A stretch of 64,000 bases of DNA, from positions 1 through 64,000 of the forward strand of contig NZ_JAKJSD010000003.1 in the NCBI RefSeq assembly GCF_029029505.1. Reading direction: 5' to 3'. Below are positions 57,264 to 64,000 of this stretch, one piece after another. Below the pieces are notes generated by a model. It worked only from the letters and a program-made list of their open reading frames with translations. It did not search any database and was not told where the DNA came from. The translations under genes were made by a program, and so were the position numbers. Source of the DNA: Ancylomarina sp. DW003. Its GTDB lineage: Bacteria > Bacteroidota > Bacteroidia > Bacteroidales > Marinifilaceae. Position 1 is the stretch's first letter, and every line of letters starts with the position of its first letter.

Positions 57264-57305
57264 GCAACAAAATATAAAGCCGACTTTAACGAGTCGGCTT
57301 TTTTT
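57252..57305 (+). terminator. Duplicate of the hemE terminator (T')
   Basis: GCCGACT (57279-57285), a 6-base loop, AGTCGGC (57292-57298) and T8. The 48 bases 57252-57299 match 53333-53380 with one difference. Confidence 0.92.
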
Positions 57306-57440
57306 TGTAAACCACTTATAGTCAGACTGACAAAGCAGTATGGAGCAAGTTTTAATCAAACACTTATAAAAGCTTAGAGAACTCTTAATCAGAGGTATTT
57401 ATCCTTATATCAAAAAGTTGTTATTTTACTCTATAAATAT

Positions 57441-57467
57441 TTGGTTTTTATTTTTTTTATACATTTG
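57441..57467 (+). promoter_or_regulatory. Promoter of the HU-like/DUF4469 gene
   Basis: TTG (57441-57443) and TACATTTG (57460-57467), which fits TAnnTTTG. The 16-base spacer is somewhat short. The start codon is at 57512. Confidence 0.55.
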
Positions 57468-57511
57468 CAAGTATCAATAACATTATTTTATTCACTTTAT
57501 AAAGCAAAGTT

Positions 57512-58219
57512 ATGAGTTTAAAGTACAGTTTAACCGAAAACCTGCTCACAGCAGAAGTTGACGATTACAACGCTCGTCCACAAGAAGTAACAAGCTATGA
57601 TTTAGAGGATATTATAGCACAAATGCTCGAAAAAGGCAGCACAGTAACCCGTTCAGACATTCTTGCTGTGCTCAACAATTTTTTTGAAGTGGCAGGTACA
57701 ATTACCTCCAATGGCGGAATGATTAATACCGATTTATTTAAAACCAATTTTTCGGTAACAGGCGTGTTCAATGGTGCAACAGATGCTTTTGATAAAAGCC
57801 GTCATGCCATTAAAATTAATACCAATGCCGGAAAAGTTCTCAAAACAGCCCTGACAAAAGTAAAGGTAGAGAAAGTTGCCAGCGCCGAAACCATTCCTCA
57901 CATACTGGAAGTAAAAGACAGCATTAGCGGTAGTGTAAACGACCAAATAAGCTCAGAAGGGGTGTTGGAGATTACAGGAAGTCGCCTTAAATTAGATGGA
58001 GACAATGCCACCAATGGTGTCTATCTTGTAGCCAGCGATAATACCAGAAACAAGGTTGTTACTGTAGTCGATAACAAACCCGCAAGATTAATTGTTATAC
58101 TACCCACGCTTGCTGCCGGAGAATATTCCCTGCAAATAACAACCCAATACAATGGAGGAGGCTCAGGTCTCAAAAGCCCCCGAACAGGAACATTTAGTAA
58201 ACTTCTGACGGTTGTGTAA
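57512..58219 (+). CDS. HU-like DNA-binding protein with DUF4469 domain
   Basis: A 235-residue protein of a Bacteroidota-specific type. The N-terminal 125 residues have the HU/IHF-like fold found beside DUF4469 (MSLKYSLTENLLTAEVDDYN; VTRSDILAVLNNFFEV; HAIKINTNAGKVLKTAL). The C-terminal 100 residues are an Ig-like DUF4469 domain (LEITGSRLKLDGDNATNGVY; IVILPTLAAGEYSLQITTQY). It is likely to bind DNA in a non-specific or architectural way. It has its own promoter and terminator. A 4 x 23 base tandem repeat begins directly at its stop codon. Confidence 0.88.
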   Translation: MSLKYSLTENLLTAEVDDYNARPQEVTSYDLEDIIAQMLEKGSTVTRSDILAVLNNFFEVAGTITSNGGMINTDLFKTNFSVTGVFNGATDAFDKSRHAIKINTNAGKVLKTALTKVKVEKVASAETIPHILEVKDSISGSVNDQISSEGVLEITGSRLKLDGDNATNGVYLVASDNTRNKVVTVVDNKPARLIVILPTLAAGEYSLQITTQYNGGGSGLKSPRTGTFSKLLTVV

Positions 58220-58315
58220 TGTCAGGAGGTCTGATAGCACGCTGTCAAGGGGTCTGATAGCATACTGTCAAGGGATCTGATAGCATGCTGTCAAGGAGTC
58301 TGATAGCATACTGTC
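58220..58315. repeat. Four tandem copies of a 23-base repeat
   Basis: Units at 58220-58242, 58243-58265, 58266-58288 and 58289-58311, plus four bases of a fifth. Consensus parts: TGTCAAGGGG then TCTGATAGCATAC. At each junction the near-palindrome TGATAGCATGCTGTCA is formed. The units differ at a few positions, so the array is not new. There are no spacers, so it is not a CRISPR. Confidence 0.9.
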
Positions 58316-58350
58316 TTTCATCTTCTATTTGTCAGCATCCTTATCAGAAA

Positions 58351-58387
58351 AGAGAATGTGGATTAAGCTGCATTCTCTTTTTTTGTT
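58351..58387 (+). terminator. Terminator behind the HU-like/DUF4469 gene
   Basis: AGAGAATG (58351-58358), a loop of 12, CATTCTCT (58371-58378), then a T run. Confidence 0.8.
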
Positions 58388-58448
58388 AACTTCGGCGAAC
58401 CAAAGGATAAAACACTTTTACGATATATGGAATAGCTCATAAAATAAA

Positions 58449-58493
58449 AAAGGTGCACAATACACTCCATATTGGCATGTATTGTACACCTTT
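58449..58493 (-). terminator. Strong hairpin with minus-strand T tract
   Basis: AAAGGTGCACAATACA (58449-58464) and TGTATTGTACACCTTT (58478-58493) pair at 15 of 16 positions. On the minus strand the stem is followed by TTTTTTATTTTAT. There is no minus-strand gene upstream of it for several kb, so it may protect from antisense transcription or be part of a mobile unit's end. Confidence 0.7.
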
Positions 58494-58540
58494 GAAATAA
58501 TGTATAAGAAAAATAAGTGCACCAGTGCACATAGAAACAA

Positions 58541-58554
58541 GTTGTACCCAATAC
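58541..58554. repeat. Left inverted repeat of the 342-residue gene unit
   Basis: GTTGTACCCAATAC. Its complement recurs as GTACTGGGTACAAC at 59595-59608 (13 of 14 positions). It stands 10 bases before the start codon. Confidence 0.75.
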
Positions 58555-58564
58555 GAGAAACCAG

Positions 58565-59593
58565 ATGATTCAATTTGAAAAACAGATTAATAATAATGTA
58601 TTGGACATACCTGAATTAAAAGAATTGAGAAATCAAGACTGGAAATTCAGAACAAAAAAAACATATTACCATAAAAAGAAACTTCTTGAAAAACTAAATT
58701 CATTTTTTGACTGGTACGTGAGTTATTGTAAATCTAATTTGAAAGGAAAAACATATAGCCAAAAGAATATTTCACAATTAGTTTTAAAATTAAGCTTTAA
58801 AAATCAACAACATTGGAATGAATACTTGACAAAAAGCCTATTCCTTTCTTTAGAATACGTCAAATATTTAAAGAACGTTGTAACGATTAAAAATATCGGA
58901 GCATTTGACCACACACTATCAAGTTTAGAAATTGATTTAGAGTGGCTAATAGCGAGTTATGAAGTAGATGTTAAAAAAACAGTTAAGTCTATATCATTAA
59001 ATAGCGGAAGACGAAAAAATTTGTCGCCAACTGATTTGTTCTCTGCTGTTAGAACTTTATTCAGAATAGAAGAATTCTCTAAAATGGAAGAACTCTATTT
59101 GAGAGATTTAAAACCCGTTGTTATGTTTCAAATAAGACAGCTACTCGAAGTTTACGGAAGAGAATTAATAGGTTATTATGCTATTAATGACAAAAATGGT
59201 CTTCCTGTTAAAAAATTCACTCAAGTTTCTTGGGAATTTATAAAAGAAGAAGTTAAATCAAAAAAATCAAGAATAAAATTCCCTTTTGACGTTCAGATGA
59301 TTATTGATATTAACCGTTGGACTAATAATTTTGTTCATACAACATATCTTCACAGTTCATATATTCAATACTTTGTTTTAAAAGCAATTGGAGTTCTTTT
59401 TGCATCTAAATCAAAAGGAATTAAAATTTATACAGGTAAAATAAGTAATCGATTTGACATTGCAGATATAGAAATCACTAACTATAACAGTCTGAAAACT
59501 GATTTCGAACAGTATTTAAACAACAAGATTCCCAATACATTTGTAGAATGGATGCCGACAAATAAAGTTGGAGCATACATAATTTCGGAATAA
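58565..59593 (+). CDS. Unrecognised 342-residue protein with an HEPN-like R-x6-H motif
   Basis: A basic, mainly helical protein with no family I can name. Near the end of a helical domain it has R251-WTNNFV-H258 followed by HTTYLHSS. This has the spacing of the R-x4-6-H motif of HEPN ribonucleases, and the preceding helix (QIRQLLEVYGRELIGYY, about 190-206) would fit a bundle. This is suggestive and not proof. The last 70 residues (IKIYTGKISNRFDIADIEIT) form a small beta part. The gene is very AT-rich. It is bracketed by 14-base inverted repeats only 10 bases before the ATG and 1 base after the stop, like a gene cassette. Confidence 0.7.
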   Translation: MIQFEKQINNNVLDIPELKELRNQDWKFRTKKTYYHKKKLLEKLNSFFDWYVSYCKSNLKGKTYSQKNISQLVLKLSFKNQQHWNEYLTKSLFLSLEYVKYLKNVVTIKNIGAFDHTLSSLEIDLEWLIASYEVDVKKTVKSISLNSGRRKNLSPTDLFSAVRTLFRIEEFSKMEELYLRDLKPVVMFQIRQLLEVYGRELIGYYAINDKNGLPVKKFTQVSWEFIKEEVKSKKSRIKFPFDVQMIIDINRWTNNFVHTTYLHSSYIQYFVLKAIGVLFASKSKGIKIYTGKISNRFDIADIEITNYNSLKTDFEQYLNNKIPNTFVEWMPTNKVGAYIISE

Positions 59594-59594
59594 A

Positions 59595-59608
59595 GTACTG
59601 GGTACAAC
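59595..59608. repeat. Right inverted repeat of the 342-residue gene unit
   Basis: GTACTGGGTACAAC, the complement of 58541-58554 at 13 of 14 positions, one base after the stop codon. Confidence 0.75.
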
Positions 59609-59933
59609 ATTGTATAAACACAATGCGGTGTAAGGTGCTTAAAATGAACGAATTATGCATTAATAAGTAATAGTGCAAGCTGAAAGTGAAGTGCAATTAA
59701 AACCCGCACTACGCTTATACTTTACCGTTATGCGCAAGCAGAAAAAACGAATGAATCATTTATTTTAAGAATAAAAACTCTAGGATATCAGGGGGGCAAA
59801 ACAGTGATCATGCTCATGCAGGGCACACACAACATGTATAATTTTATTGCTAAGGTGATTCAGTAAATTAAAATTCCTGCAATTTATTTATCTTTAATCA
59901 ATCGGAAAGTAATGTATATTAAGAACCGCAACA

Positions 59934-60043
59934 AATCATACGATTTCCTGTTCTACGCAATTTAAACGAACCTGCAACAATATTTAACACCAGTACTTTT
60001 GATTACAGTTCGTTCTATTACTCAAACAGGAAATCGTATGATT
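59934..60043. repeat. Long inverted repeat upstream of the AraC-type regulator
   Basis: AATCATACGATTTCCTGTT (59934-59952) and its perfect complement (60025-60043), 19 bases each. Inside them is a second arm pair AACGAAC (59965-59971) / GTTCGTT (60008-60014). As RNA this would fold into one long two-step hairpin of 110 bases, ending 37 bases before the start codon at 60081. It may be an operator, a small RNA or a transposon end. Confidence 0.8.
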
Positions 60044-60080
60044 ATGCATTATTAAATTATATTTATCATTTACATTTTAA

Positions 60081-61220
60081 ATGGAATTTTCAATTTTAGG
60101 AATAATAACAATTTTTATACTATTTACTTCACTTTTATTAGCCTTATTTGTTTTAACAGTTAAAGTATCTAACAAAAAGGCAAATAGGTTTTTAGGTATC
60201 TATTTTTTAATCTTTGCCATTCATATTAGTGTTTTCTTTTACTCTAAATACATTACTTTACCCTCTGTTTTAGAAATGCTTCGCGACCATATTGCCTTTT
60301 TTACAAGTCCTTTATTGTTTTTCTATTTAATAGCTTCTATTTATTCAAATTTCAAGTTAAAACCTAAACATCTATTTCATATACTACCATTTGTAATTCA
60401 AATATTGATTTTTTCACCAAGGTTTTATTTTGCAAGTTTAAGCACAAGAAACTTTTTACTTGAAAACTTAAACAACACCATAGAAGGAAAACTTTCTATA
60501 ATTTTCGGCTTGCTTGTAGCTCTTTTTTATTTGATTGCGATGTTTGTAGAATTAAGAAAATACAAACAATTATTGTTAGAAAATTATTCAAATAAATCTG
60601 CTTTCAATTATAAATGGCTTTATCAACTATTAGTGTTATTAGTTACGATTTATTGTTTTTCATTGTTAAAACAAGTTTATAAGTTATATGGAACTGATGT
60701 TGAAATATTAAATGTTTTAAGAGTAATTCTTACTTTGGTTTTGCTTGTTTTTTTAACCTGGATTGTTTTAAAAAGTATGTACTATCCAAATCTTTTTAGA
60801 AGTATTAATTCAGAACATACATTAGCAAAAAAAATATTAATAGAAGATAATATAACCAATAAGTCAGAAAAGGACAGTAGTGAAGATGTTAATAGGTTGT
60901 TGGAGTTTATGGAAACCGAAGAACCTTACCTTGACGCTACTTTGACACTACAAAAACTTGCGGGTAAAATAGAATTACCAAACCGAGATCTTTCAATATT
61001 GATTAATCATAATCTGAATCAACATTTTTTTGATTTCATAAATCAATTTAGAATAAAAAAAGCGCAGCGCATTCTACTAAATCCAGATAATAATCAGTTA
61101 ACCATACAACAAATTATGTATGATGTTGGGTTTAACTCTAAATCTTCCTTTTATACTGCTTTTAAAAAGCAAACAGGTCTAACACCATCAGAATACAGAA
61201 AAAATAAGGTGTTTTCTTAA
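60081..61220 (+). CDS. Membrane-bound AraC-family transcriptional regulator
   Basis: A 379-residue protein. Residues 1-235 have seven probable membrane helices (for example IITIFILFTSLLLALFVLTV and TLVLLVFLTWIVL). The C-terminal 100 residues are an AraC-type double helix-turn-helix (LTLQKLAGKIELPNRDLSIL; IQQIMYDVGFNSKSSFYTAF; KKQTGLTPSEYRKN). Such membrane-AraC fusions are common in Bacteroidota and are thought to sense a signal in the membrane. Its probable targets are the following two serine-hydrolase genes on the same strand. A large inverted repeat lies upstream. Confidence 0.92.
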   Translation: MEFSILGIITIFILFTSLLLALFVLTVKVSNKKANRFLGIYFLIFAIHISVFFYSKYITLPSVLEMLRDHIAFFTSPLLFFYLIASIYSNFKLKPKHLFHILPFVIQILIFSPRFYFASLSTRNFLLENLNNTIEGKLSIIFGLLVALFYLIAMFVELRKYKQLLLENYSNKSAFNYKWLYQLLVLLVTIYCFSLLKQVYKLYGTDVEILNVLRVILTLVLLVFLTWIVLKSMYYPNLFRSINSEHTLAKKILIEDNITNKSEKDSSEDVNRLLEFMETEEPYLDATLTLQKLAGKIELPNRDLSILINHNLNQHFFDFINQFRIKKAQRILLNPDNNQLTIQQIMYDVGFNSKSSFYTAFKKQTGLTPSEYRKNKVFS

Positions 61221-61311
61221 TTTTTTTGATTAAAAAGGGTTCGACTTTATATAGTCGAACCTCATTAACTAATTATTTATTTTCATTTGTACCGAATTTA
61301 AATAAATAATA

Positions 61312-62487
61312 ATGAAAAACTTATCAATACTTTTAACGCTACTCTTTATCTGCTGGAGTTGCAAATCGCAAAATAGACAAGCAAATAAGATAGTCGTCCA
61401 TAATAATAAATCTGTTGAGATTTATAGTGATGCAATTGGTAAAGAAATAAAGCAAATCATAGATAAAAATGCTAAAGAACTTTTAAAAGATTCTTTAATA
61501 AATTCTTTGTCCATTGGGCTTTATATAAATAATGTAGCCTTGTCATTTAACTATGGGGAGTTAACAAAAGGGGAAGGAGATATTCCAACAAATAAAACTA
61601 TATATGAAATTGCTTCTGTTACAAAAACATTTACTGGCACATTAGCAGCAAAAGCTGTTTTAGAAGAAAAATTGACTTTGGAAGATGATATTAGAAAATA
61701 CTTACCAAAACCTTATCTTAATTTAGAACATAAAGGAAGACCTATTAAAATTAAACATCTACTAACTCATACTAGTGGATTGCCAGGAGATGTAATAGCT
61801 CTGGATACCGAAATAAATCAAAATTCAAATGAAATAGAATTTAATAAAGTAGTTGTCGCTCACGAAAACAAAAAAACAAAGGGCATTTTTTTTGAAAGCC
61901 TTTCAAAAATTAAGCTTACTGAAAAACCGGGAACGACTTTTAACTATTCAAATGCGGGAACAAATTTAATGGGATATATTTTAGAAAAAGTTTATAAACA
62001 ACCTTTTCAGAAATTAATAATGAATGAAGTGGTTGCAAAAGCAAAAATGGAAGACACCTATTTCAATGTTCCTAAAAACAAACAGTATAGACTGGCAAAT
62101 GGTTACTTGTTAGGGAAACCAATGCCGGAAACTAAATTAGCCAATACGCTTTGGGGAGCAGAAGGTGCATTAAAATCTACTACAGCAGATATGCTGAAAT
62201 ATATAAATTATCAATTTAAAAATGATAAAATTGTAAAAGAATCCCATAAAAAGATATTCGAAATTGATACTGATTATTGGATAGGCTATTTTTGGTGGAG
62301 TATTGAAAATCAAAATTACGATTTACACTACCGACACGATGGCGGTATTTCTAGAGCAAAGAATGTCCTAGCTATCTTTCCTGAAAATAAAATTGGGATT
62401 TCAATTTTCACTAACGAATCTGCCATTAATGTGAATCAAAAGTTATCTAATTTAACTCATACGATTTATAACGAACTGAAAAAGTAA
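61312..62487 (+). CDS. Serine hydrolase lipoprotein (beta-lactamase-like), first of two
   Basis: A 391-residue lipoprotein with a lipobox in LFICWSCKSQ. The class C beta-lactamase fold has SxxK in ASVTKTFTGT, YxN in FNYSNAGTNL and a third motif HDGG in YRHDGGISRA. The substrate is unknown; peptide or ester hydrolysis or peptidoglycan turnover is possible. It lies 92 bases after the AraC-type regulator and 170 bases before a second serine hydrolase with the same motifs but a secreted form. Confidence 0.9.
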   Translation: MKNLSILLTLLFICWSCKSQNRQANKIVVHNNKSVEIYSDAIGKEIKQIIDKNAKELLKDSLINSLSIGLYINNVALSFNYGELTKGEGDIPTNKTIYEIASVTKTFTGTLAAKAVLEEKLTLEDDIRKYLPKPYLNLEHKGRPIKIKHLLTHTSGLPGDVIALDTEINQNSNEIEFNKVVVAHENKKTKGIFFESLSKIKLTEKPGTTFNYSNAGTNLMGYILEKVYKQPFQKLIMNEVVAKAKMEDTYFNVPKNKQYRLANGYLLGKPMPETKLANTLWGAEGALKSTTADMLKYINYQFKNDKIVKESHKKIFEIDTDYWIGYFWWSIENQNYDLHYRHDGGISRAKNVLAIFPENKIGISIFTNESAINVNQKLSNLTHTIYNELKK

Positions 62488-62657
62488 TTGCTAACTTTTT
62501 TTAATATACTCTTGACCATATAATTTACCACAAACCTACTCATTGAGTCAAAAAGCTTAAAGATTCTGTTACCTGTCGCTTTTTTCTTTTTTATATGTAT
62601 AAAAGTATCAACTTTGAATTAATAATTAAAAAAATAAACTTCAAATTTCACTTATTT

Positions 62658-63692
62658 ATGAAAAAAACATTTATCCTTCTGTTAGTACTCACCTACTCTT
62701 TTATAAGTTATTCACAAAATCAAAAGTTGGACAGCTTATTCTCTAATTATGAAAAAGAAAATGAAGCAATGGGAGCTGTTTCCATTTTAAAAAATGGCAA
62801 TGAATTTTTCACAAAAGCTATCGGGTATGCAAGTATTGAATTAAACAAAAAAAATAACTCTGAAACTAAATTTAGAATTGGCTCTATTAGCAAAACTTTT
62901 ACAGCAACCATTATTTTGCAATTGGCAGATGAAGGGAAATTATCACTTAACGATTTCCTAAATCAATACTTTCCTGAAATTCCTAATTCAGAAAAAATTA
63001 CCATTTCTGATATGTTGTATCATAGAAGTGGGATTTATAATATTACAACAGAGAAAAACTTTGAAGCTTGGATTAGTGAGCCTAGAAATAAAAACGAAAT
63101 ACTAACTAAAATTAAAGGATATAAAAGTTTGTTTAAGCCAGGTTCTAAAACAGAATATTCAAATTCTAATTATATTTTATTGGCTTATATAGCCGAAGAT
63201 TTAGACAAACAGACTTTTGGAGAAATCATACAAAAAAGAATTATTAAAAAGCTAAATTTAACAAATACAGATTTTGGTAAGGACATAAATTTTTCTAAAA
63301 ATGAAGCAATGTGTTATTACCTGGAAAATGGCAAATGGAAAACAATTACGTTTTACACAAACTTAACAGGAACAATGGGTGCAGGTGGAATTATATCTAA
63401 TGCAAAAGATGTAAGTCTCTTTTACAATGCTCTTTTTACGGGAAAATTACTTTCAGAAAAAAGCTTACAGTTAATGACAACACCCAAAGAACAAATGGGA
63501 ATGGGAATTTCTGTGAATGATTTTAATGGAATAACAGTTTATGGGCACGATGGTGCAATTGATGGGTTTCGCTCAATGGCAGTTTACATTCCAAAATTCG
63601 AGTCAACCATTGTTTTTACTTTTAATGCTTCTTCTGGTTCTACAGGAAGAAAATTACAACAAATAGTTAAACTGTATATGCAAACTTTATAG
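62658..63692 (+). CDS. Secreted serine hydrolase (beta-lactamase-like), second of two
   Basis: The frame is open from 62595, but the ATG at 62658 starts directly with a signal peptide (MKKTFILLLVLTYSFISYSQ), so it is preferred. The 344-residue enzyme has SxxK in IGSISKTFTATI, YxN in EYSNSNYILL and HDG in YGHDGAIDGF. It is related to, but clearly diverged from, the preceding hydrolase. AT-rich like the rest of the region. Confidence 0.9.
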   Translation: MKKTFILLLVLTYSFISYSQNQKLDSLFSNYEKENEAMGAVSILKNGNEFFTKAIGYASIELNKKNNSETKFRIGSISKTFTATIILQLADEGKLSLNDFLNQYFPEIPNSEKITISDMLYHRSGIYNITTEKNFEAWISEPRNKNEILTKIKGYKSLFKPGSKTEYSNSNYILLAYIAEDLDKQTFGEIIQKRIIKKLNLTNTDFGKDINFSKNEAMCYYLENGKWKTITFYTNLTGTMGAGGIISNAKDVSLFYNALFTGKLLSEKSLQLMTTPKEQMGMGISVNDFNGITVYGHDGAIDGFRSMAVYIPKFESTIVFTFNASSGSTGRKLQQIVKLYMQTL

Positions 63693-63695
63693 GCA

Positions 63696-64000
63696 ATGTA
63701 TGAAACAAACATTGTTCATATTAAAATTTTATTACTTATCATCACGGTACATGCTCAAACTGACGAAACTGAATATACTGGAACATATGGTGATTGGATG
63801 CTTAATGGAAAGGTCTTGACTACCGAATTGGAATTAAAGTCAAACGGAACTTTTGAGTTGTGAACTGTAGATTATGTATATCCCTCAAACTTCCAAGGAC
63901 TATACAAACGAAGACGTTTGGATTGTGGTGGATGTTAGAGTTAAGTTAAATATGAAAAAGAAAACCAATCGTAAAAACAACCGAAAAAACAGTTGGACTT
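63696..64000 (+). pseudogene. Broken small lipocalin-like gene at window edge
   Basis: A frame begins at 63696 with a hydrophobic N-terminus (IKILLLIITVHAQ) and continues YTGTYGDWMLNGKVLTTELE. It stops at TGA (63861-63863). Beyond the stop the same frame reads TVDYVYP, then coding similarity moves to another frame (TSKDYTNEDVWIVVDVRV KLNM, ending in a Lys/Asn-rich tail). This looks like one premature stop plus one frameshift in a small exported beta-barrel protein. The end is outside the window. Two sequence errors could give the same picture. Confidence 0.5.

Larger units (their letters stand above)
56869..57511. other. Intergenic region behind the helicase module
   Basis: 643 bases. It starts with a GC-richer, non-coding stretch (56880-57060) unlike the AT-rich genes before it. 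It continues with the right copies of the D repeat and the hemE terminator, a 48-codon frame between them, the dispersed CAGACTGACAAAGC 14-mer (57323-57336) and the promoter of the next gene. Confidence 0.7.
59594..60080. other. Intergenic region with large inverted repeat
   Basis: 487 bases without a gene. The first 150 bases (59595-59750) have the look of the non-coding end of a gene cassette (GTACTGGGTACAAC, CAATGCGGTG, CCGCACTACGC, ACCGTTATGCGCAAGC). The large inverted repeat at 59934-60043 is listed separately. Confidence 0.55.

Noticed and set aside
58220-58311. Tandem repeat as a CRISPR array
   Set aside because: The units follow each other without spacers and no cas gene is near.
58565-59608. 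Integron cassette with attC site
   Set aside because: The flanking repeats do not fit the RYYYAAC/GTTRRRY core sites and no integrase is in the window, so it is reported only as cassette-like.

Overview
The window comes from the chromosome of a Bacteroidota bacterium, most likely a marine or anaerobic member of class Bacteroidia (Marinifilaceae/Labilibaculum-like; this rank is inference). The evidence is a complete Bat aerotolerance cluster, a collagenase with a type IX secretion (Por) C-terminal tail, DUF5686 and carboxypeptidase-regulatory-domain proteins, lipoproteins with Bacteroidota-type signals, TAnnTTTG promoter boxes and low GC. No rRNA, tRNA, CRISPR array or intact insertion sequence was seen.

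Layout. 1-8.9 kb (minus strand): moxR - DUF58 - membrane protein - batA - batB - batC - batD - batE, one long operon with a promoter and a terminator-like leader hairpin at 9.0-9.07 kb. 9.4-14.8 kb: a soluble PAS histidine kinase, several orphan small envelope genes and a cupin fused to two BFD-type [2Fe-2S] domains. 15-22.6 kb: HxlR regulator, serine hydrolase, MFS transporter, DUF5686 outer-membrane protein and a MotA/ExbB-like membrane protein. 22.9-24.7 kb: a LytS/LytTR two-component pair. 25.8-29.9 kb: a large secreted M9 collagenase. 30-32.5 kb: DUF1905 protein and RecQ. 32.8-39.2 kb: MATE exporter, GshF glutathione synthase, class I fumarase and ferritin, which suggests redox and iron homeostasis. 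39.5-41.6 kb: an alpha-amylase lipoprotein and a small lipoprotein. 41.7-48.2 kb: housekeeping genes (secA, lgt, zinc ribbon, low-molecular-weight phosphatase, fructosamine kinase, TPR). 48.4-53.3 kb: haem genes hemA, hemC, hemB, hemE, without hemD. 53.4-59.6 kb: an AT-rich accessory zone with a compact superfamily 1 helicase coupled to an unrecognised 612-residue protein, an HU-like/DUF4469 protein with a tandem repeat behind it, and a cassette-like 342-residue gene with an HEPN-like motif. 60-64 kb: AraC-type regulator, two serine hydrolases in tandem and a broken small gene at the window edge.

The most interesting pattern is a repeated insertion architecture. The alpha-amylase follows ferritin and is itself followed by a diverged second copy of the ferritin 3' end plus terminator. 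The helicase/612-residue pair follows hemE and is followed by second copies of the hemE terminator region and of the 51 bases after it. In both cases the cargo sits between a housekeeping gene and a partial duplicate of that gene's 3' flank. The two-gene helicase module is the best candidate for an undescribed, possibly defensive, system. A 215-base MITE-like element lies between hemC and hemB.
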